Positions 43,360 through 53,318 are shown, counted from the first letter of the stretch. The stretch is DNA of 64,000 bases from CAYWXK01 sp964462515 (GCA_964462515.1 CAYWXK010000015.1:19504-83503); one strand, 5' to 3'. A program made the numbers and translations. Notes: a model not told the origin generated them from the sequence alone.

Positions 43360-46300
43360 ATGCAAAAACATATTGGTTTCTTTTTCATTTCGATTTTGGC
43401 TTTGGCTGTTTGTCTAAATTTAGTTCTTTGCGGCAATACCGTCTTTGCTCTCGGTGGTGGGGCGCTTGATGGGGAACGGTATCGGGTGATAATCTCAAGC
43501 GATATCGGCGGCGGCGATGAGGATGACATTCAGTCGATGATTCACTATCTTCTCTATAGCGACCTTTTTGATACCGAAGGCATTATTTCCTCCCCGCCCG
43601 GCAAGGGCAGAAAGTCAGATATCTTGAAGGTAATTGATGAGTACGAGAAGGATTACCCGAATCTAAAGACCTGGTCAGATAGATACCCAACGCCGGATTA
43701 TCTGCGTTCGATATCGAAGCAGGGGGCGATAGACCCTGCGCCCCCTTCTGGTTTCAGTACGTCCACGGAGGGTTCGCAATGGATAACCCAGTGTGCGAAG
43801 AAAGAAGACCAGCGGCCTTTATATATCCTTGTGTGGGGTGCGATTACCGATGTTGCACAGGCGCTTCACGATGACCCTATAATAAAGGGAAAAATCCGCG
43901 TTCACTTTATCGCCTCGTGGAACTTGAGGCAGGACCCGAATTCCTTTTATTATATCGACAAGATTCATCCGGATTTGTGGCTTATCTGTAATAACAGCAC
44001 ATTCCGCGGCTGGTATATGGGCGTCAGGCAGGATGGTGACTTCGGCAATAAATCTTTTGTTGAGAAATATGTTAAAGGCCGCGGAGCGCTCGGTGATTAT
44101 TTTGCTACGCTCAAAAGCGGCAGTATCAAGATGGGTGATACGCCGAGCTATGCGTTTTTGTTACGCGGAAATCCGGATGACCCGACAAAGGATAGCTGGG
44201 GCGGACGATTTGTCAAAATGAAAGGCAGACCAAGCTGGTGGGTGGATGACCCTGACCCGGCACTTAAAGAGGCAGACCTCCGCGGGGCAAAAACGGTAAA
44301 TATGTGGCGGCAGGAATATCTATCCGACTGGCAGAAGCGAATGGAACGCTGCGTTAGTAAAAAGCCGGTTAGCCGGTTGGTCAATGATGGCGGCGGTATA
44401 GAAATGGGAGATTTTGTGCCGTTTGTTATTCCGGCTAAAGTAAATCCGAATTCGTTAATTGCGGCTCCTTCCGTAAAGCCGATTACAATTGAAAGCGAAA
44501 GGATTATTGCGAAAGAACATTTTTATCGCGGTAAAGAGAGGATTCGATTTTGGGGCGTCAATCTGTCATTTGGCGCAAATCTGCCGAGCCACGAGGATGC
44601 TTCATATATTGCCACTCGATTGGCTGCAGCGGGTGTAAATACCGTTCGATGTCACCATATGGACACCTCGTCATTTCCTCGCGGCTTGTGGGACGATACA
44701 AATCCCAGGAATCTTTCTGCAGAAGCGATGGATAGGTTGGATTTTTTTATCGACCAGCTTGCCCGTCAGGGTATCTGTGCCAATATAAATCTGCATGTTG
44801 GCAGGGTGCATAGCCAGTATCTGGACATACCCAGGCCGAATAGCGAATACGATAAGATGTGTAACATCTTCACGCCTGCCTTGATTGATGCGCAGAAGAA
44901 ATATGCCCGTGATTTATTGACCCACGTCAATAAGTATCGCAAGGTTCGCTACGCCGATGACCCTGCTGTGGCGATAGTGGAAATCACGAATGAAAATAGT
45001 CTTTTTATGTGGGGAGCGGAACAGACGCTGCGGACGCTGCCGCCGTATTATGCAGATATTCTGCGAAGCAAGTTCAACGCCTGGTTGAAGGCGCGATATG
45101 GTTCGGATGTGAAGCTGCGGCAGGCCTGGGCTGAAGGAGTCGAGATTCTTGGCGACAATATGTTAAATAATAGTAACTTTCAGGCAATGGATGCAGGTAG
45201 AAGTATCCCACAGAATTGGCAGCTTGAACAGCATTCGGGGTGTAAGGCGAAACTTTCGCGGCAACGATATGAGAATCAGGAGGCGTTGCGCATAGACATA
45301 GAGCAGGTGGACGAAACCGAATGGCATCTGCAGTTAAATCAGGATGGATTGGCTATCAAAAAAGGGCAATATTACACAATTATTTTCCAGGCTGCAAGCG
45401 ACCAGCCTCGAAAGATTAGTTACAGCATCGGGCAGGCGCACAGTCCGTGGAATAATCTTGGCTTTTCACAGGCGGTAGAATTGAATCAAAGCCGGCAAAC
45501 ATTTCGTTTTGGTTTTGTTGCTAAGGCCGGCGATAGCGATGCACGGATGAATCTTTCTTTTGGCGGCAGTAAGATTCCATTATATCTTGCAAATGTAGAG
45601 TTTCGGGAGGGCGGGCGAACCGGTTTGCAGGAAGGAGAATCCTTCGAGTCTGGCAACGTCACTATCTTTTCTGACAATGAGACACCAGCTCGAAGTCTGG
45701 ACAGAATGAGCTTTCTGGCGGAGACAGAAAAGTCATATTTTGATGGGATGCGAAACTTTATTAAAAATGAATTGGGCTGCAAGGCACTTATAACCGGAAC
45801 TATTGTCTTTGGGCCATTAGGACTATATGCCCAAAGCGATATGGATTTTATTGACACTCACGCTTACTGGCAGCACCCGCGGTTTCCGGGCAGACCCTGG
45901 GATTCAGGAAACTGGATTGTTGAGCAAAAAGCGATGACGGATTATCCGGCAGAAGCGACACTATTTCGGTTGGCTGCCGAGCGTTTTGCAGGCAAACCTT
46001 TTACCGTCAGCGAATACAATCATCCGGCTCCGAATGATTATCAGGCTGAGTGTGTGCCTATGACGGCCTCCTTTGCCGCCGCCCAGGATTGGGACGGTGT
46101 GTGGTTTTATACATACAGCCACAGCGAGAATCAGTGGCATCGGGAAAATATGAACAGCTATTTTGATATTGATACAAATCCTGCCAAGTGGGGCTTTATG
46201 CGGGCAGGTGCAGCCATATTCAGGGATGCCGGTATAGCACCCTTTTATAACGTTGTTGTTCATCCGCTGGCCGACTCGGCGGATATCCTGATGTCGCTGG

Positions 46301-46929
46301 CAAAGGTGCATCTTAAATATGACCGCGATATCTTTGCAGCATTCACCGAGAAGGAAGCCATTAGAGGTATGAATTTATTTGGAACAAGATTAGCTTCGGC
46401 TATTGGCGAGAAAGGCGACCAGCGGGATGTGCCTGGGCTTGGTGCAAGGCTGGAGTGGCCGGTTGAGAATGGTGAGGGATTTTATTCGGTACGCAGTTTA
46501 TTGGCAGAGGTCTATACAGGTCACGCCGGGAAATTTGAAAAAGCCACTAATGGAGAGATTTCTATTGTTAAGCCGCGGTTTGCTGCTGTGACGGTGACAT
46601 CGCTTGATGGTAAACCGCAGATTTCGCTTGATGAGAGTAAAAAGATTTTGGTTACGGCGTGCGGCAGGTGTGAGAATGTCGGTATGAAATTTTCCGAGGA
46701 TCGGCGGACTGTCGGGCGAGACTGGGGCGGGCCGCCTGTCCAGATTGCAGCGGTTGAAGGAAGTCTGGTTTTGCCGAAGGGACGATGGATTTGCCAAGCC
46801 CTCGGGCCCGATGGGATGCCGACTATTGATGTGCCGATTTCCAGTCAGAACGGCAGGAGTGTTCTGAAGATGTTACCACAATATAAAACTATGTGGTATC
46901 TTTTAACGGGGGCTGCGAAGGGGGAGTAA
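43360..46929 (+). CDS. secreted DUF1593 (Sde182-like nucleoside-hydrolase fold)-GH5-like fusion protein
   Basis: A 1189-residue exported protein (signal peptide 1 to about 31). Residues 40-340 are a DUF1593/Sde182 domain (IISSDIGGGDEDDIQSM, metal-binding Asp cluster; FIASWNLRQDPNSFYY near 185). From about 380 a TIM-barrel glycosidase like GH5 starts (NTVRCHHMD near 427), with acid/base Glu545 in TNEN and probable nucleophile Glu885 in TVSEYN. A beta-sandwich CBM-like insert (about 605-755, LNNSNFQ...IPQNWQL) separates them. Probably a plant- or algal-polysaccharide hydrolase; the fused DUF1593 half is of unknown activity. No C-terminal anchor is seen. Confidence 0.8.
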   Translation: MQKHIGFFFISILALAVCLNLVLCGNTVFALGGGALDGERYRVIISSDIGGGDEDDIQSMIHYLLYSDLFDTEGIISSPPGKGRKSDILKVIDEYEKDYPNLKTWSDRYPTPDYLRSISKQGAIDPAPPSGFSTSTEGSQWITQCAKKEDQRPLYILVWGAITDVAQALHDDPIIKGKIRVHFIASWNLRQDPNSFYYIDKIHPDLWLICNNSTFRGWYMGVRQDGDFGNKSFVEKYVKGRGALGDYFATLKSGSIKMGDTPSYAFLLRGNPDDPTKDSWGGRFVKMKGRPSWWVDDPDPALKEADLRGAKTVNMWRQEYLSDWQKRMERCVSKKPVSRLVNDGGGIEMGDFVPFVIPAKVNPNSLIAAPSVKPITIESERIIAKEHFYRGKERIRFWGVNLSFGANLPSHEDASYIATRLAAAGVNTVRCHHMDTSSFPRGLWDDTNPRNLSAEAMDRLDFFIDQLARQGICANINLHVGRVHSQYLDIPRPNSEYDKMCNIFTPALIDAQKKYARDLLTHVNKYRKVRYADDPAVAIVEITNENSLFMWGAEQTLRTLPPYYADILRSKFNAWLKARYGSDVKLRQAWAEGVEILGDNMLNNSNFQAMDAGRSIPQNWQLEQHSGCKAKLSRQRYENQEALRIDIEQVDETEWHLQLNQDGLAIKKGQYYTIIFQAASDQPRKISYSIGQAHSPWNNLGFSQAVELNQSRQTFRFGFVAKAGDSDARMNLSFGGSKIPLYLANVEFREGGRTGLQEGESFESGNVTIFSDNETPARSLDRMSFLAETEKSYFDGMRNFIKNELGCKALITGTIVFGPLGLYAQSDMDFIDTHAYWQHPRFPGRPWDSGNWIVEQKAMTDYPAEATLFRLAAERFAGKPFTVSEYNHPAPNDYQAECVPMTASFAAAQDWDGVWFYTYSHSENQWHRENMNSYFDIDTNPAKWGFMRAGAAIFRDAGIAPFYNVVVHPLADSADILMSLAKVHLKYDRDIFAAFTEKEAIRGMNLFGTRLASAIGEKGDQRDVPGLGARLEWPVENGEGFYSVRSLLAEVYTGHAGKFEKATNGEISIVKPRFAAVTVTSLDGKPQISLDESKKILVTACGRCENVGMKFSEDRRTVGRDWGGPPVQIAAVEGSLVLPKGRWICQALGPDGMPTIDVPISSQNGRSVLKMLPQYKTMWYLLTGAAKGE

Positions 46930-46991
46930 ATCAGTGAGGCTAATGATTCCTGTGTATGTAATGTTGCAAAACCGAAAGCACAAGGCGTCAA

Positions 46992-47066
46992 TGTCATTCC
47001 CGCGAAAGCGGGAATCCATCTGTTTTATCAGGTTTTTCTGGACTCCTGCTTCCGCAGGAGTGACAA
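46992..47066. repeat. dispersed palindromic repeat (two hairpins) between glycosidase genes
   Basis: ATTCCCGC-gaaa-GCGGGAAT (first hairpin) and ACTCCTGC-ttcc-GCAGGAGT (second), with terminal TGTCATTCC/GGAGTGACA complementarity. This is the very widespread intergenic type found in many bacterial genomes. It could act as a weak transcription attenuator or terminator between the two glycosidase genes. Confidence 0.75.
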
Positions 47067-47084
47067 ATTTATCAGGAGAAGATA

Positions 47085-49184
47085 ATGTCTAATAGGAATT
47101 TTTCTTTTATCGTTGTGGGGGTTGTTTTGAACTTATTTTTGAGTGGGATGGTTCCGGTATCTTTTGCCCAGAGGCAACAGCCGATGGTTCTTTTTGATTT
47201 TGAAAAGGGCTTTGACATCCAGACGGTTTCAACCAGCGATGCTAATGTTACTTTGTCTAAAGCGGGGGCGCTGCGAATTGAAGCTGGCCATAAGGAACAA
47301 TGGCCAGGTGTCACGTTAAGGGCACCACAAGGCAAGTGGGACCTGTCACAATACGAGTATATATCGGTTGATATTAAAAATCTAAGCAGCGAGCAGGTAA
47401 CGGTTTTTTGTCGTGTGGATAATCCTGGTGCAGATGGTGACAAGAACTGTGTGACGGATAATGTTGCGCTTGCTGCTGGTGCTGCCCAGACACTTGTTGT
47501 GCGTATGTTTCCGGTTCCCTGGCGGCTGTCCGAGCCGGTGGAATTAGTTGGGATGCGTGCAGCGCCGGTGCATAGCGATAAGGTTGATACTTCAAATGTC
47601 TGTCAATTAGTTTTTTTTGTGAACAAGCCCAGTGTCGATTATGTGTTTGAGATAGATAATATCAGTGCCGCAGGTTTAGTGAAGACGCTGAATGCAAAGA
47701 CTTTCTTTCCGTTTATTGATGAATTTGGCCAGTTTATCCACGATGACTGGCCCGGCAAAACTCACTTCTTAGATGAATTGATTGATTCTGTTAAAACTGA
47801 GCAGAAGGAACTTGCAGCACATCCGGGGCCGGCGGACTTCGACCAGTATGGTGGCTGGACCGGCGGGCCGAAACTTAAAGCGACAGGTTTCTTCCGCGTG
47901 GAGAAGTATCAGGATAAGTGGTGGCTGGTTGACCCGGAGGGGAGACTGTTCTGGTCGCACGGGATTGATTGTGTCCGCAGCACAGATGTTACGCCGATTA
48001 CCGACCGAGAGCACTATTTCGAGAATTTGCCAAAAGCAGATTCGCCTTTTGCAAAGTTCTATGGAACAGGGACATGGGCCCCGCACGGTTATTACGAAGA
48101 CCACAGTCCCTATAAGACCTACGATTTCGGTCAAGCGAATTTGCTGCGAAAGTATGGTCGTGGGTGGGAGCGGGCATCTGCGGAAATGGCGCATCAGAGA
48201 CTCAAAAGCTGGGGAATGAACACGATAGCAAATTGGTCGGATTCGCAGGTATATCTGATGCAAAAGACTCCTTATGTGTGCACGATTAGTTATACAACAA
48301 GGAAAATAGAAGGCTCGCAGGGCTACTGGGGCAAGTTCAATGATGTCTTTGACCCTGATTTTCGTAAATCAGTAGCCGGGCAATTAGCCATGCAAAAAGG
48401 CAAGATAGTCGGCGACCCGTGGTGCATCGGATTTTTTGTCGATAACGAATTAAGCTGGGGCGATGAGGTGTCTCTGGCTCTGGCTACTTTAAATTCGCCA
48501 GTTGACCAGCCCGCTAAAAAAGTCTTTGTCGAAGACCTTATGGCCAAGTATAAGACAATTGATAAGCTCAACGCTGTCTGGGGCACAGAGTATGCATCGT
48601 GGGAGGCACTTTTGCAAAGTCAGCAGGCCCCGGATAGAAAGAAGGCCTGGGATGATTTGGCTAATTTCTATACGAAGATTGCCGAGACTTACTTTAAGAC
48701 TATTAAGGAGGGGCTTGAAAAGGCTGCGCCGGGGCAGTTGTATATGGGCTGTCGGTTCGCCTGGGTGAATGACCGGGCAGCTCGGGCAGGAGCAAAGTTC
48801 TGCGATATTGTCAGCTTCAATCGTTATGATTATAGCGTTGAGGGACATCGCCTCCCCGATAATATCGATAAGCCCGTAATCATAGGCGAGTTTCATTTTG
48901 GTGCGCTCGATAGAGGTATGTTCCATACGGGTTTAAGGAAGACAATAAGTCAGGAGGACCGCGCTAGTAAGTATAAAAGTTATGTTCTTGGGGCGCTACG
49001 CAATCCTTATATAGTCGGCACGCACTGGTTTCAATACAGGGACCAGGCGACGACCGGCCGGGGCGACGGTGAGAATTACCAGATTGGCTTTGTTGATATT
49101 TGCGACGGACCTTATCCTGAAATAATACAGGCCAGCCGCGAGGTAGGATACAATATGTACCAATATCGGCTAAAAGGCCAGTGA
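47085..49184 (+). CDS. secreted beta-agarase-like glycoside hydrolase (GH50-like)
   Basis: A 699-residue exported enzyme. Signal peptide (1 to about 28, ending VSFA), an N-terminal carbohydrate-binding beta-sandwich (about 35-200, VLFDFEKGFD, then ISVDIKNLSSEQVTVF), and a TIM-barrel catalytic domain. FRVEKYQDKWWLVDPEGRLF near 268 and TGTWAPHGYYED near 325 are family segments; acid/base is Glu455 in VDNELSW and nucleophile probably Glu602 in IIGEFHFG. Related to beta-agarases that cut marine polysaccharides. AGGAG at 47074-47078 supports the start. A functional pair with the preceding hydrolase is plausible. Confidence 0.82.
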   Translation: MSNRNFSFIVVGVVLNLFLSGMVPVSFAQRQQPMVLFDFEKGFDIQTVSTSDANVTLSKAGALRIEAGHKEQWPGVTLRAPQGKWDLSQYEYISVDIKNLSSEQVTVFCRVDNPGADGDKNCVTDNVALAAGAAQTLVVRMFPVPWRLSEPVELVGMRAAPVHSDKVDTSNVCQLVFFVNKPSVDYVFEIDNISAAGLVKTLNAKTFFPFIDEFGQFIHDDWPGKTHFLDELIDSVKTEQKELAAHPGPADFDQYGGWTGGPKLKATGFFRVEKYQDKWWLVDPEGRLFWSHGIDCVRSTDVTPITDREHYFENLPKADSPFAKFYGTGTWAPHGYYEDHSPYKTYDFGQANLLRKYGRGWERASAEMAHQRLKSWGMNTIANWSDSQVYLMQKTPYVCTISYTTRKIEGSQGYWGKFNDVFDPDFRKSVAGQLAMQKGKIVGDPWCIGFFVDNELSWGDEVSLALATLNSPVDQPAKKVFVEDLMAKYKTIDKLNAVWGTEYASWEALLQSQQAPDRKKAWDDLANFYTKIAETYFKTIKEGLEKAAPGQLYMGCRFAWVNDRAARAGAKFCDIVSFNRYDYSVEGHRLPDNIDKPVIIGEFHFGALDRGMFHTGLRKTISQEDRASKYKSYVLGALRNPYIVGTHWFQYRDQATTGRGDGENYQIGFVDICDGPYPEIIQASREVGYNMYQYRLKGQ

Positions 49185-49197
49185 TACGAGGCAGAGT

Positions 49198-50604
49198 ATG
49201 CAGGCAAAGTTGCAGTTTCTTGGCGCTGCTCAAAACGTTACAGGCTCCTGTCATCTGTTAGAGGCCGATGGCACCATAATTTTGGTGGACTGCGGGCTTT
49301 ATCAGGAAAGACAGTTTAAGATAAGAAACTGGGATCCCTTTCCCGTGTCGCCCAAAACTATTGATGCGGTGCTTTTAACTCACGCACATCTCGACCATTG
49401 CGGGTTATTGCCGAAGTTAGTTCGGGAGGGTTTCAAAGGCAGGGTTTACTGCACCGATGCAACAGCAGAGCTTGCAGGGATTATACTTTTGGATGCGGCC
49501 CAGTTGCAGGAAGAGGATGCACAGTTAAAACATAAAAGGCACCGGCGTGAGGGGCGCAAAGGCCCTTATCCTGAGGTGCCGCTTTATACCACTGCCGATG
49601 CCCAGGCGTGCTGTCCGTGGTTTTCGCCGGTAAAATATAAACAGCCCATAACGATAGGGGAGGTGATTGAGGCAAGTTTTTATGATGCCGGCCATATACT
49701 CGGCTCTTCGATAATAAAGGTGAAAGTCGGTTTGAACGGCCAACAGCGAACCGTTTTATTCTCCGGTGACATTGGCAGACCGCACAGGCCAATTGTCCGT
49801 GACCCGACTATATTTGAGCAGGCGGATTACGTCCTTGTTGAGTCAACATACGGCGATAGATTACATCAGGACCTTGGGGACACAAAGAAAATGGTTGCTG
49901 ACGTCATAAATTCTACTGTTAAAACCGGCGGCAACATTATTGTCCCCAGCTTTGCGCTCGAACGGTCGCAGGAGATTTTATATTATGTAAACCAGTTACT
50001 TCTGGAAGGCGCGATACCGCATATACCTGTTTTTTTAGATAGCCCAATGGCGTCAAGTATCACAAAGGTTTTTCAGCGTCACGCGGAATTGTTTGACGAG
50101 GAGATGACCGAGTTTATGAAGCTGGATGAATCGCCTTTTAGCTTTCCGGGACTGAAAATGACCGAGACAACAAAAGAGTCCAAGGCGATTAACAAAATTA
50201 AAAAAACGGTTATGGTCATAGCAGGGTCCGGGATGTGCACGGGCGGGCGAATAAAACACCACCTTGTCAACAATATCACCAGACCTGAGAGCACGATAAT
50301 GTTTGTCGGCTATCAGGCGGTCGGCACGCTCGGCAGGCAAATCGTTGATGGCCAAAAAGAGGTCAGGATATTTGGCCAGAAATATCCGGTAAAAGCAAGG
50401 GTGGTTCAGATACATAGTTTTTCTGCTCACGCCGATAGGGACGAGCTTTTTGGGTGGCTTAGCGGTTTGAAAAAACCGCCCAGAAAATTATTTGTCGTTC
50501 ACGGCGAACCTCAGAGCGCCCAGCATTTCGCCGATTTTATCAAAGAAAAAACCAGTTGGGACGTTACTGTTCCTGAATATCAAGACCAGTTCGTTCTTTC
50601 TTAG
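49198..50604 (+). CDS. beta-CASP metallo-beta-lactamase-fold ribonuclease
   Basis: A 468-residue protein with the metal motif HAHLDH (62-67), further ligand motifs GHILGSS near 165 and SGDIGRPHRPI near 180-190, and the beta-CASP insert (VPSFALERSQEIL near 240, SPMASSITKVF near 282). SGMCTGGRIKHHL near 345 and HSFSAHADRDEL near 405 complete motifs B and C with C-terminal RMMBL domain. Family members are RNA exo/endonucleases like CPSF73, archaeal aCPSF2 and bacterial YSH1-type. Cytoplasmic, no signal. The 3' end overlaps the convergent radical SAM gene by four bases. Confidence 0.9.
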   Translation: MQAKLQFLGAAQNVTGSCHLLEADGTIILVDCGLYQERQFKIRNWDPFPVSPKTIDAVLLTHAHLDHCGLLPKLVREGFKGRVYCTDATAELAGIILLDAAQLQEEDAQLKHKRHRREGRKGPYPEVPLYTTADAQACCPWFSPVKYKQPITIGEVIEASFYDAGHILGSSIIKVKVGLNGQQRTVLFSGDIGRPHRPIVRDPTIFEQADYVLVESTYGDRLHQDLGDTKKMVADVINSTVKTGGNIIVPSFALERSQEILYYVNQLLLEGAIPHIPVFLDSPMASSITKVFQRHAELFDEEMTEFMKLDESPFSFPGLKMTETTKESKAINKIKKTVMVIAGSGMCTGGRIKHHLVNNITRPESTIMFVGYQAVGTLGRQIVDGQKEVRIFGQKYPVKARVVQIHSFSAHADRDELFGWLSGLKKPPRKLFVVHGEPQSAQHFADFIKEKTSWDVTVPEYQDQFVLS

Positions 50605-52076
50605 TTGTGTCTTATTCGGTGGAGGATATCCCAGTATGCGCCGCGGGCGCCGGTTTTGATTGCTTCTACAAGGTCGAGATTATCATTGTAATTGTGGTCT
50701 TTTGGCAGGGCGAAGCCCTGCATCGGCTCAGAACCACCATTGGTGGGTTTTTGTTCTGCAGGCGTTTCCGGCATCGGCTCAAAGAATCTGTTGTCGCCGG
50801 CGATTAAATCCCTCACAAGTTCTGCTGGTCTGGGACCTAATGCCTGTGATATGTAGAAAGTTGGCTGAAAAAAGTCCACAGCTCCAGTGTATTTTCGGCG
50901 GATATTAGGGTTTGTTTCCAGCGGGCCTTCACTTTCCACAATGTGGGCCATTTCGGTGCCGGGATAGATTCTGACACCCAGCGGCGCACCGGCGCAATCA
51001 GGATTGATTTGCTTGATGAAATCAATCGTCTGGGCAACGGTCTGGGGTGTTTCACCAGGGCCGCCCAACAGCAAATCTATCATAACTTTGATATTATTCT
51101 CCCGGCACAACCGCACCGCTGATGCAAGGTCTTCTTTGCGGTGCATTTGCCCGTAGGTCTTTAGCATTGAAGGCGAGGCGGAGTCGCCCGTAAAGTCGAT
51201 ACCGACACAGCCGGCCTTACTCATAGCTTTTGCAAGCTCGGAATCGAACGGCGTTACCGCCATATATGTGTACCATCGCAGACATTTTCCAAGACCGCAG
51301 CGGATAAACTCCTCACATACGGCGTATGCGTGTTTATAGGGAATGTTGAATTCTGAGTCGCACAAATGCAGCACATCTATCCCCTTATCAAGTAGCGATT
51401 GAGCTTCATCAGCTACTTCTTTTGGACTGCGTAATCTAAGTGTTGTGCCTTTAGATAGGCGGTCGGCGCAATAAATGCAGTTGCGGTTGCAGCCGCGTTT
51501 GGTCTCTATGCCGCCCTGTCCTCCTTTTTCGAAGTATGCGAGATTGTCAATTGCGTCACGATTTGTGGATAGCGATAGCGGCGCAGGCCAGGAAGGTTTG
51601 TTACTATGGATAACTCCATTGCTTCGCCAGATTAACCCATCTATTTTTTCAAATTTTCTGGACTCGCATAACTCATTGTAAAGTGTAACTGTCGTCTGTT
51701 CTCCATCGCCGCGGATTCCAAAATCAGCCCCGGTATATTCGACAATGCGCTTGGCGAAGATAGAAAAGCCGACTCCGCCGATTATTATCGGGGCATCGGT
51801 CATAGTTTTTATTGTGCGGATAGTTTCAGCGAGGTCCGGGACAAACCATCTGGCACTTGGCCAGAAGCAGTCATCGACGTTGCGAAACGATAGTCCCACC
51901 AATTGCGGATTGTGGCCGTCAAAATAGTTATGCAGGGTTTTTGTCGGCTCATCGACTAAGCACAGGTCAACTACATCTACCTCGATTCCAGCTTTTTTTG
52001 CGGCCCCTGCGATGTAGTTTAAGCCGATTGGCGCTATGGGCGGAACCATTCTATTTGTGTTAATTAAAGTCAACAT
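50601..52076 (-). CDS. B12-binding-type radical SAM protein
   Basis: A 491-residue radical SAM enzyme. Residues 1-150 resemble the Rossmann cobalamin-binding domain (PIAPIGLNYIAGAAKKAGIEVDV, then GGVGFSIFAKRIVEYTGAD), but the canonical cobalamin DxHxxG motif is not evident. The iron-sulfur motif C196-NRN-C200-IY-C203 binds the 4Fe-4S cluster with SAM; VDLLLGGPGET near 340 is a family segment. No obvious substrate; related proteins methylate or rearrange lipids, tetrapyrroles or sugars. It converges with the beta-CASP gene. Confidence 0.85.
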   Translation of the reverse strand: MLTLINTNRMVPPIAPIGLNYIAGAAKKAGIEVDVVDLCLVDEPTKTLHNYFDGHNPQLVGLSFRNVDDCFWPSARWFVPDLAETIRTIKTMTDAPIIIGGVGFSIFAKRIVEYTGADFGIRGDGEQTTVTLYNELCESRKFEKIDGLIWRSNGVIHSNKPSWPAPLSLSTNRDAIDNLAYFEKGGQGGIETKRGCNRNCIYCADRLSKGTTLRLRSPKEVADEAQSLLDKGIDVLHLCDSEFNIPYKHAYAVCEEFIRCGLGKCLRWYTYMAVTPFDSELAKAMSKAGCVGIDFTGDSASPSMLKTYGQMHRKEDLASAVRLCRENNIKVMIDLLLGGPGETPQTVAQTIDFIKQINPDCAGAPLGVRIYPGTEMAHIVESEGPLETNPNIRRKYTGAVDFFQPTFYISQALGPRPAELVRDLIAGDNRFFEPMPETPAEQKPTNGGSEPMQGFALPKDHNYNDNLDLVEAIKTGARGAYWDILHRIRHN

Positions 52077-52083
52077 TTCTGTT

Positions 52084-52123
52084 GATGAGTATATTAGTGA
52101 ATGAGTATATGAGTAGATGAGTT
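52084..52123. repeat. short degenerate tandem repeat (GATGAGTATAT-type)
   Basis: A run of about 40 bases built from near-identical heptad-like words (GATGAGTATAT, GAATGAGTATAT, GAGTAGATGAGT) upstream of tatC's stop. Slippage-prone simple sequence; no function apparent. Confidence 0.55.
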
Positions 52124-52130
52124 AAGACGT

Positions 52131-52901
52131 TCACGCATTAGCGGTTTTTTTCTTTCGGCCTGAATACCAGCTCATCAATATCCCAAGCTCATAAAGTAGA
52201 TACATCGGAATTGACAGTGCAAATAGCGAAATCAGGTCGCTGCCCGGCGTAGCGGCAGCCGCAATTATGACGATAGCAAGAAAAACGTATTTTCTTACTC
52301 TCCGAAGCGACTGGACCGAAACCAGGCCGGTTTTATTCAGGAAGAAAATGGCTATCGGGGTCTGAAAGGAGAGGCCAAAGACCAGCATCATTATCCCAAT
52401 AAACGAGACGTAATTGGTGAATGTAAAATTGGACGCGACGCTAAGAACCCTTTTGTTGAACATCACCAGAAATCGCAGGGTAAGCGGGGCGATAATAAAA
52501 AGAAAAAACAAAGACCCCGTGATAAACAGTCCTGCTGAGAAGGGCACAGCCATATAGACATATTTTTTTTCATTAGGGTAAAGGCCGGCGGCAATGAACA
52601 GCCACATCTGGTAAAAAATCCACGGCGATGCAATGACCACGCCTCCAATCATTCCAATCTCCATATAGCTTAAAAAGCCGTCTGTCGGAGCTATGCTCTG
52701 AAGCCGTGCCTCCTTGCCCATTGCCTGGATATACGGCATTTCGATGAATGATATTATCCACTTGCCAAAGCTAAGGCATAAAATTAAGGCGAGAAACAGC
52801 CCTATTATCGCAAGGAGCAGCCGGGCGCGCAGCTCCTCCAAATGGTCGCCCAAGCTCATAGTATATTCAAGAGGGTCATGATTATTCTTAGTCTTGCCCA
52901 T
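52131..52901 (-). CDS. tatC: twin-arginine translocase subunit TatC
   Basis: A 256-residue TatC with six membrane segments. The N-terminal MSLGDHLEELRARLL matches the signal-recognition helix (EL..R). SPWIFYQMWLFIAAGLYPNEKKY near 98-120 is the conserved block in the signal-binding loop, and FGLSFQTPIAIFFL near 174 lies in the fourth-fifth helix region. TatC recognises the RR motif of folded substrates, several of which are encoded in this window (56747, 60966, 62232 and probably 54081). Follows tatA by 44 bases. Confidence 0.93.
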   Translation of the reverse strand: MGKTKNNHDPLEYTMSLGDHLEELRARLLLAIIGLFLALILCLSFGKWIISFIEMPYIQAMGKEARLQSIAPTDGFLSYMEIGMIGGVVIASPWIFYQMWLFIAAGLYPNEKKYVYMAVPFSAGLFITGSLFFLFIIAPLTLRFLVMFNKRVLSVASNFTFTNYVSFIGIMMLVFGLSFQTPIAIFFLNKTGLVSVQSLRRVRKYVFLAIVIIAAAATPGSDLISLFALSIPMYLLYELGILMSWYSGRKKKTANA

Positions 52902-52945
52902 CGCAACAGGTTCGGTGGAATCTGGAAAAGCATAGGCCGGGTGGT

Positions 52946-53215
52946 TTAACTGCCGGTATCTATTTCATCTATGCCGGATGCTTTCTTGGCTTCTTTTGCT
53001 ACTTCGTCCTTGACTTCCTTTACATCATTTACAAACTCATCTTTGGTTTGTTCAGCTTCTTTGATGCCTTTTTTAAATTCAGTCAAGCTTTTGCCTACGC
53101 TGCGGGCAATTTCAGGCAGCCGTCTGCCGAATATCAGCAAAGCGACAACAAGGATAACCAGCCACTCCCACCCGTGAGGCGCCCAGCCCAAAATATATCC
53201 TGTATATTCAATCAT
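52946..53215 (-). CDS. tatA: twin-arginine translocase TatA/TatB-type pore subunit
   Basis: An 89-residue TatA-like protein: single membrane helix (WEWLVILVVALLIF, about 16-29), FG hinge and FGRRLPEIARSVGKSLTEFKKG amphipathic helix, then an acidic charged tail. The FGRRLPEIA element is the TatA hallmark. Only one TatA-type subunit is present, fitting the minimal TatAC systems. Small, with the first gene of the tat pair upstream of tatC. Confidence 0.92.
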   Translation of the reverse strand: MIEYTGYILGWAPHGWEWLVILVVALLIFGRRLPEIARSVGKSLTEFKKGIKEAEQTKDEFVNDVKEVKDEVAKEAKKASGIDEIDTGS

Positions 53216-53318
53216 TATTTGTCTCCTTCTTTTTCATTTCGCAAGATTATAGCACTGACCATCTTGAGAAGTCAATAAATAACGGATTTGTAGCAATATT
53301 TATTCTTACTATCCATTT

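Noticed and set aside
47769..48263. 164-codon minus-strand frame opposite the agarase-like gene
   Set aside because: Antisense shadow without domains or ribosome site.
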